Source: Poriferisodalis sp965208895 (lineage in GTDB: Bacteria > Actinomycetota > Acidimicrobiia > Acidimicrobiales > Poriferisodalaceae). From it: 64,000 nt of DNA. How positions within the stretch are numbered: the stretch's first letter is position 1; each line of letters starts with the position of its first letter. Location of the stretch: positions 3,286,001-3,350,000 of the forward strand of contig NZ_OZ242363.1 in the NCBI RefSeq assembly GCF_965208895.1, in the 5' to 3' direction. Made by a program: the position numbers and the translations under genes. Below are positions 8,183-16,888 of this stretch, piece after piece. Under the pieces are notes generated by a model, which was not told where the DNA came from, ran no database searches, and saw only the letters and a list, made by a program, of their open reading frames with translations.

Positions 8183-9910
8183 ATGCGAGCATTCGGAGGG
8201 ATGGCCGGGACCATGGGCGGGGCTGGGTTCGCCAACGAGGGCGAGGCTGGCGTTGACGATGAGCGGACGCTGTGCGCGGCTGCGTGGATGTTCGTTCGCG
8301 GTGGCGCGCTTGCCGAACTGAGCCGAGCCGAAGCGTCACTGGTGCGTGCATCGTCAGAGGCGCTGCCGTCGGGAGCGCTGGAGCGTTTGGAAACGGCGAT
8401 TCGGGCGGGGGGTGATCCGCTGGGCACTGCCCTCTTGCGGCTGCGCTCTGCCGAACGCCGACGCAGCCAGGGCGCGACGTACACCCCGGCGACGCTGGTG
8501 CAGCCGATGTCGGAGTGGCTGGCGAGCTTCGGGCAACCGGGGCGCGTCGTGGACCCCGGTGCTGGCTCCGGACGCTTTCTGTGTGCGGTCGGCCCGCTGC
8601 TGCCCGAGGCGGAGCTGGTGGCCGTCGAACTCGATCCGCTCGCTGCGCTGAGCACCCGCGCGAACTTGACGGCTCTCGGTCTCGACAGGCGATCGCAGGT
8701 GCATGTTTGCGATTACCGCTCGCTGCGGCTGCCGTCGGCGCGCGGCCCGACGGCGTTCATCGGCAACCCGCCGTATGTGCGACATCACGCCATCGCGTCG
8801 GAATGGAAGGACTGGCTTCGCCGCCGCGCCGCCGATCTTGACCTGAAGGCGTCGGCGCTTGCAGGAATGCATGTGTACTTCTTGCTCGCAACGGCGCATC
8901 TCGCCCGTGCCGGCGACTACGGCGTGTTCGTCACGTCGTCGGAATGGCTCGACGTCGGCTACGGCCGGCTGGCTCGTGAGCTCGTGGCTGGCCCGCTGGG
9001 CGGTCTGTCTGTGCACATCTTGGATGCCCGAACTTCCGCCTTCGCAGATGCAATGACCACGGCGACCGTGACTGCGTTCGAAGTCGGCCAGCAGGAGCGC
9101 CCGGTCCGGGTGCGCAAGGTCGCCTCGGCCGACGGTCTGCGGGGCCTGCGCGGCGGCACGCCATTCGGCCGTGCCGTGCTGCGTTCGACGCAGCGCTGGT
9201 CTTCGTTGCTTGAGCCGCGAGTTGTCGTGCCGCGAGAGTTCGTGTCGTTGGGGGAGGTATGCCGAGTCCACCGCGGAACTGCCACCGGTGCCAACGCAAC
9301 GTGGGTGACCGACCAAGACGATCCGTTGCTGCCGGCCTCAGTGTTGCGTGCTGCTGTGACGAAGGCCTCGGAGCTCTTTGCCTTGGATTCAGCCGCTCTC
9401 AGCGACCCCAGCGCGCTGCGAGCCGTGATCGACTTGCCGACCGACCTCGACGCTCTCGACGACGAGAGCCGAGCGCTCGTGAATCGATTCTTGGAAGCCG
9501 CTCGACGTGCCGGCGTCGCCGACGGCTACATCGCGCGGCACCGCCGCCCGTGGTGGTCGGTGAAGCTGCGTGACCCGGCGCCGATCCTGGCCACCTACAT
9601 GGCCCGGCGCCCGCCGACGTTCGTGCACAACTTGGCCGAGGCCTGCAACCTCAATGCGGTTCACGGCCTCCACCCAGTCGAGCCGATGTCTCCCGCAGCG
9701 CTGTGCCGGCTCGCGAGTGTGCTGCGCGCTCGGGCCAGCCTGACCGGGGGCCGCACCTACGCTGGCGGCCTCGCCAAGTTCGAGCCCAAGGAGATGGAGC
9801 AGATCATGGTTCCGCCTCCGTCCTGGCTCGAATCGGACGAGCCGCTGGCATCCTTGGTGCCGAGCGAAGACGTCGTAGGTGGCCGAGCCGCGGCACGAGG
9901 GGGCTCCTGA
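8183..9910 (+). CDS. Gamma-class N6-adenine DNA methyltransferase (TaqI-like)
   Basis: The 575-residue protein carries motif I (RVVDPGAGSGRFL, D124) and motif IV (NPPYV, N195-Y198), which place it with gamma-class adenine methyltransferases such as M.TaqI. A preceding QGATYTPATLVQPM is the usual lead-in. The C-terminal half (about 340-560) should hold target recognition. No PD-(D/E)xK nuclease motif is evident, so a type IIG enzyme is not supported. I chose the ATG at 8183 for its GGAGGAG site; 17 more codons are open upstream. It is the first gene of the defence operon and shares one base with the next gene (TGATG). It likely marks self DNA for the downstream effectors; this is inferred from context. 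Confidence 0.85.
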   Translation: MRAFGGMAGTMGGAGFANEGEAGVDDERTLCAAAWMFVRGGALAELSRAEASLVRASSEALPSGALERLETAIRAGGDPLGTALLRLRSAERRRSQGATYTPATLVQPMSEWLASFGQPGRVVDPGAGSGRFLCAVGPLLPEAELVAVELDPLAALSTRANLTALGLDRRSQVHVCDYRSLRLPSARGPTAFIGNPPYVRHHAIASEWKDWLRRRAADLDLKASALAGMHVYFLLATAHLARAGDYGVFVTSSEWLDVGYGRLARELVAGPLGGLSVHILDARTSAFADAMTTATVTAFEVGQQERPVRVRKVASADGLRGLRGGTPFGRAVLRSTQRWSSLLEPRVVVPREFVSLGEVCRVHRGTATGANATWVTDQDDPLLPASVLRAAVTKASELFALDSAALSDPSALRAVIDLPTDLDALDDESRALVNRFLEAARRAGVADGYIARHRRPWWSVKLRDPAPILATYMARRPPTFVHNLAEACNLNAVHGLHPVEPMSPAALCRLASVLRARASLTGGRTYAGGLAKFEPKEMEQIMVPPPSWLESDEPLASLVPSEDVVGGRAAARGGS

Positions 9911-11040
9911 TGAACGCGATCGACCGGCAGGCGAACCGGGCCGGCTCGGTGGTGATGGTGCCAAGCTGCGAGGTAGCCGCAGCGTCTTCCGACCGTCGCA
10001 TTTCCGCGGTCGACGTCTTCTGCGGCGTCGGTGGCCTCTCCTATGGCTTGGCTGCGGCGGGCGTGGATGTCGTGGCGGGCATCGATGTAGACGGGTCTTG
10101 TCGATTCCCGTATGAGGCCAACGTGATCGGTGCTCGGTTCATCGAGCGCGACGTTCGCGATGTCACGGCTGAGGAACTGTCCGGCCTGTGGCCCGAGGGC
10201 GCAACGAGGCTCTTGGCCGGGTGCGCGCCGTGCCAGCCGTTCTCGTCGTATCGCAAGGGCGTCAGCCCATCGAGCGACGACCGCTGGGTGCTTTTGCGTG
10301 AGCTGGGCCGATTGGTCGAAGAGACGCAGCCGGACTTCGTCACCACCGAGAACGTCCCTCGCATCGAAGGCAAGGCAGTGCTCGCAGACTTCGTGCGAAT
10401 GCTTGAGCGCCTCGGTTACTCGGTGGACAGTGAAGTGTGCAGGTGTACCGACTACGGCCTCGCTCAGAACCGCCGCCGCCTAGTGCTCGTCGCTTCCCGG
10501 TTCGGCACTGCCACGGTCCCAGCGGGGGACCTGAGCGGTTGCCCCCCCAAGACCGTCAGGCAGGCGATCGGGGGGCTGCCGCCAATCGAGGCTGGCGGTG
10601 CCCATGAAGCCGACCCGGTGCATCGCAGCCGCGGCCTGTCGGCACTCAACCGGCAGCGAATGGCCGCGTCCAAGCCGGGTGGCACGTGGCACGACTGGCC
10701 GAAGGAACTGCGGGCGCCGTGCCACCAGCGTGCCAGCGGGGCCGCGTTCAAGAACGTCTACGCCCGGATGCGCTGGGACCAGCCGTCGCCGACAATCACG
10801 ACCTACTTTCACAACTTCGGAGCCGGCCGCTTTGGTCACCCCGAACAGCATCGCACCATCTCCCTGCGAGAGGCCGCCATTCTTCAAGGATTCCCCGAGG
10901 ACTACCAATTCGCGCCGGAGGGCGATCCCGCGCCCCTGGCGACACTAGGCCGACACATCGGCAACGCCGTCCCCCCGCCACTCGGGAAGGCGATCGGCCA
11001 CAGCCTGCTCAGCACACTGACCGGAGTAGACGCTCCATGA
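9910..11040 (+). CDS. DNA (cytosine-5-)-methyltransferase
   Basis: The 376-residue Dcm family protein has motif I (AVDVFCGVGGLSYGLAAAG), motif IV with the catalytic Cys (GCAPCQPFSSY, C108), motif VI (TTENVP), motif VIII (LAQNRRRLVLVAS) and motif X (IGNAVPPPLG). All the key residues are present. It flips a cytosine and methylates C5 using SAM; the target site cannot be read from sequence. The start ATG overlaps the TGA of the adenine methyltransferase by one base, and its own stop overlaps the start of the GHKL ATPase by four. Earlier in-frame codons are open from 9703 but lie inside the previous gene. Confidence 0.92.
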   Translation: MNAIDRQANRAGSVVMVPSCEVAAASSDRRISAVDVFCGVGGLSYGLAAAGVDVVAGIDVDGSCRFPYEANVIGARFIERDVRDVTAEELSGLWPEGATRLLAGCAPCQPFSSYRKGVSPSSDDRWVLLRELGRLVEETQPDFVTTENVPRIEGKAVLADFVRMLERLGYSVDSEVCRCTDYGLAQNRRRLVLVASRFGTATVPAGDLSGCPPKTVRQAIGGLPPIEAGGAHEADPVHRSRGLSALNRQRMAASKPGGTWHDWPKELRAPCHQRASGAAFKNVYARMRWDQPSPTITTYFHNFGAGRFGHPEQHRTISLREAAILQGFPEDYQFAPEGDPAPLATLGRHIGNAVPPPLGKAIGHSLLSTLTGVDAP

Positions 11041-13061
11041 CAGAACAATCGCCGTTCACCATGACCATCGACATGGGCGCCCTTGAGGCACTCGGAATCA
11101 AGCTGTACAGCAATGCAGCCGCGGTTCTGACCGAATTGGTTGCAAACGCCTATGACGCTGACGCGACGCTCGTACAGATCAGTTGGAATGTGAACGAATC
11201 CAGCGTCGTTGTGTCGGACAACGGCACAGGGATGACTCAACAAGAACTCGACAAGCGATTCCTAGTTACCGGCTATCAGAAGCGGGTTGTCGAAGGTCCG
11301 CACTCCAAGAGGTGGAAGCGTCCGTTTATGGGCCGCAAGGGCATCGGCAAGCTGAGCGTGTTCTCTATTGCGGATGAAGTATTCATCTATACGACCAAGA
11401 ATGGCGAGAGCACTGGCTGCAGGATCGTAGCTGCCGACCTAAAGCAGCGAATCGCATCACGTCGAGACTACCACCCAGACAAGGTTGAAGTTCCCGAAGA
11501 CTATTCTGGCGCGGGCACAACGATTATCTTGAATCGTCTCACCAGCAAGCGTGTGTCGCTGACTGCGGCTGCCCTTCGCAAACGGCTTGCCCGACGGTTC
11601 GACGTCCTCGACCAGACACCGCTGGAACAAGGTGGCTTCAGAATCGAGATCGATGGGGAGCCGCTGACATTCGAAGACCGACAAGACTTGAGGCGGCTTG
11701 AGTTTCTGTGGGAATTTGGCGAGGAGCGTTTGCCCGCCGAGGCCTTGCCAGCTGGAGTCAAGAGGTACGTTCTTGACGAATACAAGGTCGGAGCTCGCGA
11801 CGACTGGGAAGTGCGCGGCTGGATCGGCACCGCCCGAACGCCGTCGGACTTGGCCGACGACGGCGAAGGAGGATCGCTCAAGAACATCATGGTGCTCGCC
11901 CGCAAGCGCCCGATCCACGAAGGAATCATCGACAAACTCGATTTCTCGCGAGTGTTCGGCAACTATGTCACGGGCCAGATCGAGGCTGACTTTCTCGACG
12001 ACGATGACGAAGACGACATCGCCACCAGCGATCGTCAGCGCTTGATCGAAGACGACCCGCGTGTACAAGGCCTACATAAGTTCCTGCGAGAGGCGTTCAA
12101 GAAAGCGTCGAGCCAATGGAATGAAGAGAGGCCCAGACGCAAAGCGCATGACGCTTTCGAAGAATATCCCTTGCTGAAGGAATGGCACGATGAGTTGCCC
12201 CCGTGGCAACGGCCTGCGGCACACAAGATCATTTCGACCGTCGCGGCGCTGCCGATGGATGCAGAGCACGAACAGACGCGACGAGCCTCGCTGTACAGGC
12301 ACGGTGTGCTCGCATTTGCGCGAATCGGCGTACGCGAGAACATTCAGCAACTCGACAAACTGGCTACGGTTGATGCCGAAGAATTGCTCAGACTCTTAGG
12401 CGCTCAAGGCGAATATGAAGCGAGCCTATGGGTGGACATCCTCAAAGGCCGCATCGAGTCGATTCAACAGCTTGAGCGGCTTATCGACAGCAATGGACTC
12501 GAGAGAGCTGTGGAGCTGCACCTATTCGAAAATCTCTATCTGCTCGATCCTGCGTGGGAACGTGCGACTGAGGATTCAGATATGGAGAAAGATCTGCGAA
12601 GAATCGATCCCGATATCTTGGCAACCGACGCTGATGGCAACGAAATCAAGGGGCGCATGGATATCTATTACCGGAAGTCTTCCGGTTCATCTCATGTCAT
12701 TGTCGAACTCAAGCGCAGCAAGCGGAGCCCCACAGTTGAAGAACTCAAGGTGCAGGGCCAGAAGTACTACAACGGCCTGAAGTCAATCCTTAGCGGTCAG
12801 CGTCGCGACGAGGAGAAGATCGATGTCGTATTCGTACTGGGGTCGCCGCCGCGAGTGGTCAACAGTCACACCTTCCAAGATGACTCAAGCTATGTTGAGA
12901 ACGAGTTCAGGTCATTTAACGGGCGGTTTGTTCTGTACGAAGAACTCATTGCCAACGCTCGTGACCAGTACCGCGCGTATCTCGACAAGAGTGATGAAGC
13001 CAATCGTTTGGAGAAGCTGCTGCTCTCGCTCGATGCCGACGCCGATGCCCTATCTGAATGA
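11037..13061 (+). CDS. GHKL (Hsp90/MORC-like) ATPase with C-terminal PD-(D/E)xK-like domain
   Basis: The 674-residue protein opens with a GHKL ATPase: N box ELVANAYDADA (E33, N37), G1 box VSDNGTGM (61-66) and G2 box GRKGIGKLSVFS (99-110). The region to about 330 resembles Hsp90/MORC-type ATPases. The C-terminal domain (about 500-674) contains MDIYYR (D542), then VIVELKRS (E557, K559), spaced as in PD-(D/E)xK nucleases. An ATP-driven clamp that controls a nuclease is a reasonable guess. Linked to a C5-cytosine methyltransferase by a 4-nt overlap at its start, it could be the cutting or sensing side of a modification-dependent system. Codon use is somewhat more A+T-rich than its neighbours. Its stop overlaps the helicase start (ATGA). 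Confidence 0.8.
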   Translation: MTEQSPFTMTIDMGALEALGIKLYSNAAAVLTELVANAYDADATLVQISWNVNESSVVVSDNGTGMTQQELDKRFLVTGYQKRVVEGPHSKRWKRPFMGRKGIGKLSVFSIADEVFIYTTKNGESTGCRIVAADLKQRIASRRDYHPDKVEVPEDYSGAGTTIILNRLTSKRVSLTAAALRKRLARRFDVLDQTPLEQGGFRIEIDGEPLTFEDRQDLRRLEFLWEFGEERLPAEALPAGVKRYVLDEYKVGARDDWEVRGWIGTARTPSDLADDGEGGSLKNIMVLARKRPIHEGIIDKLDFSRVFGNYVTGQIEADFLDDDDEDDIATSDRQRLIEDDPRVQGLHKFLREAFKKASSQWNEERPRRKAHDAFEEYPLLKEWHDELPPWQRPAAHKIISTVAALPMDAEHEQTRRASLYRHGVLAFARIGVRENIQQLDKLATVDAEELLRLLGAQGEYEASLWVDILKGRIESIQQLERLIDSNGLERAVELHLFENLYLLDPAWERATEDSDMEKDLRRIDPDILATDADGNEIKGRMDIYYRKSSGSSHVIVELKRSKRSPTVEELKVQGQKYYNGLKSILSGQRRDEEKIDVVFVLGSPPRVVNSHTFQDDSSYVENEFRSFNGRFVLYEELIANARDQYRAYLDKSDEANRLEKLLLSLDADADALSE

Positions 13062-16000
13062 GCGGCCTCATCCCGGATAGCGGTCATTCATCGGTAGACC
13101 GCGGCACTTCGATGTCGGTTGACGGGAATGCCGCATCCGAGTCCATGGTCGTGCAACTGGAGGACATTGGCGCGGGTGCGCGGGTGCTTGGGGTGGAGCC
13201 GGGCGGTGCTGTCACGGCGGTGGCGGTGCAGTGGCATGGCAGCCAGGCGATCACGCTGACGTATCGGCGGGCGGATGGGTCGTTGGGCGAGCGGGTGCTG
13301 TTCCGCTCTGACGAAGCGGGGCTACGTCTCCAGGGCGATGACGCCGCCGGCTCGTTCACCTTCGACGGCGACGGTCGGCTGTTTCGGCTGGCGGCCGAGG
13401 CTCGGCGTATTCGCTTGGCGCATCTGTTCGACCCGTACCTAGCGTTGGACGCCAGCCGGGTGCGGCCCTTGCCGCATCAGATCGAAGCCGTGTACGGCCA
13501 CATGCTGCCTCGCCAGCCGCTGCGTTTTCTGCTCGCCGACGACCCCGGCGCGGGCAAGACCGTCATGGCCGGCCTCTACATGAAGGAACTGATGCTGCGC
13601 GGGGCGCTTGAGCGAGCGCTGGTGGTGGTGCCCGGCAACCTGACGGCACAGTGGCAGGAGGAACTGCGCGACAAGTTCGACTTGCACTTCGACATCGTTA
13701 CCAAGGATGATCTCGACGCCATTGGCAGCGTCGACGTCTTCGAGCGCAAGCGGCTGCTGATCGCTCGCGTCGATCAGATCGCGCGTCGCCGCGAGGAACT
13801 CGAACCGCACCTGCGCCGGGCCGAATGGGACTTGGTGGTCGTCGACGAAGCGCACCGCATGGCTGCCCATTTCTGGGGCGACGAAGTCCGCAAGACGCTG
13901 CGCTACCAGCTCGGCGAACTGCTGGGCGCGACCACCCAGCACCTGCTGCTGATGACCGCCACACCGCACAACGGCAAGGAAGAAGACTTCCAGCTGTTCT
14001 GCGCGCTGCTCGACAGCGACCAGTTCGCGGGCCGCTTCCGCGACGGCGTTCATGCGTCAGACCCGTCCGCCTTCATGCGCCGCATGACCAAGGAGCGGCT
14101 GCTCACCTTCGAGGGGCGCCCGTTGTTCCCCGAGCGCCGCTCGTCGACGGTGCGGTACCACCTGTCCGATTCTGAGATGGCGCTGTACGACGAGGTGACC
14201 TCGTACGTGCGCGAGCAGATGAACGCCGCCGACAGAATCCGCGACGACGGCGACGGTCGCCGCGGCAACACGGTCGGCTTCGCATTGACCGTGCTCCAGC
14301 GGCGGCTGGCATCCTCGCCCGAGGCCATCTACCAGTCGCTGCGACGGCGGCGCCTTCGGTTGCAGAACCGCGTCGCGGAAGAGCGCCAAGCCGCTCGGGC
14401 TGCTCGCCTGGGGATGTCGGGCCGCCAGATGCGGCTGTCACGATTGCTTGCGGCCGACGGCGACGACAGCACGGCCGTCGACTACGACGCGTACGACGAA
14501 CTCGACGAAGACGAGCAGTCCGAGATTGACGCCGAAGTGGTCGATGCAGCCACTGCCGCCGCCACGATCGCCGAGCTCGAGTCAGAGATCGAAACGCTCA
14601 CGAGCTTGGAGCAGCTCGCCTTCGCGTTGCGTGCCGACGGCACCGACACGAAGTGGACGCAACTGTCCAGCACGCTCAGCGACGCCCCGGAGATGCACAC
14701 TCGATCGGGAGACCGCCGCAAGCTGATCGTGTTCACCGAGCACCGCGACACGCTCAACTATCTCGTCGATCGGCTGCGCACCTTCCTGGGCTCCGACAAG
14801 GCGGTGGTGTTCATCTCGGGGAGCACCGGGCGCGACGAGCGTCGCCGCATCCAGCACAGCTTCACCCAGGACCCCGCAGTCGAGGTGCTGGTGGCCACCG
14901 ATGCGGCCGGCGAGGGAATCAACCTGCAACAAGCGCACCTGGTGGTCAACTACGACCTGCCGTGGAACCCGAACCGCATCGAGCAGCGATTCGGACGCGT
15001 TCATCGCATCGGCCAGACCGAGGTGTGCCACATGTGGAACCTCGTCGCCGACGAGACACGCGAGGCACAGGTGTACGTCCGCCTGCTGGAGAAAATCGAG
15101 CAGATGCGTGAGACCTTCGACGGTCAGGTGTACGACGTGCTGGGCGAAGTGCTCTCAGGCCGCGAGCTGCGCGGACTGCTGCTGGAAGCCATCCGCTACG
15201 GCGACCGGCCCGAGGTCCGCCGTCGTCTCGACGACGTGATCGACGCCGAAGTGCCGGCCCGCATGGCCGCAGCCATCTCCGACCCAGTGCTCGCATCGGA
15301 CGTCATCGGCTATTCCGAGGTGGACCGCATGCGCCAAGACATGGACGAGGCGGCGTTGCGCCGAATCCAGCCGCACTACGTCCAAGCCTTCTTCGAAGCC
15401 GCGCTGGGCGACCTGGGCGGCACGATGCGCGAGGTCGAGCCGGGCAGGTTCCGGATCGCACGCGTGCCGTTGGCTGTGCGGCAAAGGAGCCGTGCGGTGG
15501 CCGCTCCCGGTGCCCCCGCAGTGCTCGAGCGCTACACGCGCGTCACCTTCGACAAGGACCTGACTGAGCGTCGGGGCGCGCCCGACGCCGACCTGCTGGC
15601 GCCCGGCCATCCGCTGCTCGACGCCGTGGTCGACCTGACGCTCGAACGACACCGCGACCAGATCCGACGCGGAGCAGTGCTCGTCGATGACGCAGACCTC
15701 GGCACCGAGCCCCGGGTGATGGTGATGCTCGAGCACGAAGTGGCCGATGCCCGCCCCAGCGCCGCAGCCCCGCACACGGTGGTGAGCCGACGCTTCGAGT
15801 TCGTGGAACTGCCCGCCGTCGGCGAGCCGTCGGTGAGCTCGCACGCCCGCTACCTCGACTATCGCCCGGCGCTCGACGCAGAGAAGGACGCCGTCGGCCA
15901 TCTGTTGGCCCAGCAGCAAGCCGACGGACGCGCCGCAGAGACACTCGGCATGGACCACGCCATCAACGTTTCGGCGCCAGAGCATCTCGCGGCGGTGCGC

Positions 16001-16888
16001 GCTCGAACAGACGCCAGAGTGCAGCGCACCCGCGAGGCGGTCTACCGCCGGTTGACGAAGGAGATCAATCATTGGGACAACCGGGCCGCGCAGCTGCAGC
16101 TTGATGTGGATGCCGGCCGGGTACCCAAGATGAACGCCGACTCCGCCCGAAGGCGGGCCGATGAGTACGCAGCCCGCCTCAAGGAACGGCTGGCTGCGTT
16201 GGAGCAGGAACGAGCCGTCAGCGCGTTGCCGCCGCGGGTGGCGGGGGGAGCGTTCGTGGTGCCCGCCGGCCTGCTCGCGGAACTCCTGTCTGCGGCGGGT
16301 GTGGCAGCGCCGCAGGCGGTCGGCGATGTGCTGTCGAAACGAGAGACCGAACGCCGAGCCATCGAGGCAGTGCTGGCTGCCGAACAGGCTGCAGGATGGG
16401 AAGCCGTCGACATGAACGACGAGCGTCCCAACCATCCCGGCTTCGACATCCGGTCGAGCTGTGCCGAAGGCACGGTGACCAGCTTCCGCTACTTGGAAGT
16501 GAAGGGCAGGGTGGCCGGCGCAGCCACGGTCACTGTCAGCCGCAATGAGATCCTCACCAGTCTCAACGAACCCGACCGCTGGGTTCTCGCGCTCGTCGAG
16601 GTGGCGCCAGATGGCAACGCAGACAACGACCGGGTGCGCTACGTGCCGGGTCCGCTCGAAGTGGGCTCCGAAGACCACCTCTTTGAGGTCACCAGCGTCA
16701 ACTTCAACTGGGCCTCGCTATGGGCACGCGGCGTGACGCCAAGCGAATTCCGGCCGGTGGTGGGTGATGCAGAGGCAGGCGAGGCAGCAGCCGGGACTGG
16801 GGAAACCGCGGAGGTCGCCACCGAGGCCGAGGATGCAGCGAAGTCCGGTGCCGCCGGGAGCCACGCCGCTGCGCGGAACAGCCGATGA
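13058..16888 (+). CDS. SNF2-family helicase-related protein with DUF3883 C-terminus (DrmD-like)
   Basis: The 1276-residue superfamily 2 motor has Walker A LADDPGAGKT (ending K167-T168), DEAH box VVVDEAH (D263-H266), motif III LLMTATPHNG, and motifs V/VI ATDAAGEGINLQ and QRFGRVHRIGQ. An acidic, Ala-rich insertion (about 465-510) splits the two RecA lobes. The C-terminal part has long helices, then a DUF3883-like fold with GFDIRS...FRYLEVKGR (about 1135-1230), which resembles a nuclease-fold core. The layout matches DrmD of class 1 DISARM and the helicases that accompany DUF1156/DUF499 genes. No DrmA, DrmB or DrmC is present. The tail after 1240 is a low-complexity stretch of E, A and G. It is likely a DNA translocase within the island. 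Both ends overlap neighbouring genes by 4 nt. Confidence 0.88.
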   Translation: MSGLIPDSGHSSVDRGTSMSVDGNAASESMVVQLEDIGAGARVLGVEPGGAVTAVAVQWHGSQAITLTYRRADGSLGERVLFRSDEAGLRLQGDDAAGSFTFDGDGRLFRLAAEARRIRLAHLFDPYLALDASRVRPLPHQIEAVYGHMLPRQPLRFLLADDPGAGKTVMAGLYMKELMLRGALERALVVVPGNLTAQWQEELRDKFDLHFDIVTKDDLDAIGSVDVFERKRLLIARVDQIARRREELEPHLRRAEWDLVVVDEAHRMAAHFWGDEVRKTLRYQLGELLGATTQHLLLMTATPHNGKEEDFQLFCALLDSDQFAGRFRDGVHASDPSAFMRRMTKERLLTFEGRPLFPERRSSTVRYHLSDSEMALYDEVTSYVREQMNAADRIRDDGDGRRGNTVGFALTVLQRRLASSPEAIYQSLRRRRLRLQNRVAEERQAARAARLGMSGRQMRLSRLLAADGDDSTAVDYDAYDELDEDEQSEIDAEVVDAATAAATIAELESEIETLTSLEQLAFALRADGTDTKWTQLSSTLSDAPEMHTRSGDRRKLIVFTEHRDTLNYLVDRLRTFLGSDKAVVFISGSTGRDERRRIQHSFTQDPAVEVLVATDAAGEGINLQQAHLVVNYDLPWNPNRIEQRFGRVHRIGQTEVCHMWNLVADETREAQVYVRLLEKIEQMRETFDGQVYDVLGEVLSGRELRGLLLEAIRYGDRPEVRRRLDDVIDAEVPARMAAAISDPVLASDVIGYSEVDRMRQDMDEAALRRIQPHYVQAFFEAALGDLGGTMREVEPGRFRIARVPLAVRQRSRAVAAPGAPAVLERYTRVTFDKDLTERRGAPDADLLAPGHPLLDAVVDLTLERHRDQIRRGAVLVDDADLGTEPRVMVMLEHEVADARPSAAAPHTVVSRRFEFVELPAVGEPSVSSHARYLDYRPALDAEKDAVGHLLAQQQADGRAAETLGMDHAINVSAPEHLAAVRARTDARVQRTREAVYRRLTKEINHWDNRAAQLQLDVDAGRVPKMNADSARRRADEYAARLKERLAALEQERAVSALPPRVAGGAFVVPAGLLAELLSAAGVAAPQAVGDVLSKRETERRAIEAVLAAEQAAGWEAVDMNDERPNHPGFDIRSSCAEGTVTSFRYLEVKGRVAGAATVTVSRNEILTSLNEPDRWVLALVEVAPDGNADNDRVRYVPGPLEVGSEDHLFEVTSVNFNWASLWARGVTPSEFRPVVGDAEAGEAAAGTGETAEVATEAEDAAKSGAAGSHAAARNSR

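Noticed and set aside
15155..16678. 507-codon minus-strand frame across the SNF2 helicase
   Set aside because: Shadow of the helicase and DUF3883 coding sequence; no recognisable motif and a composition typical of antisense frames.
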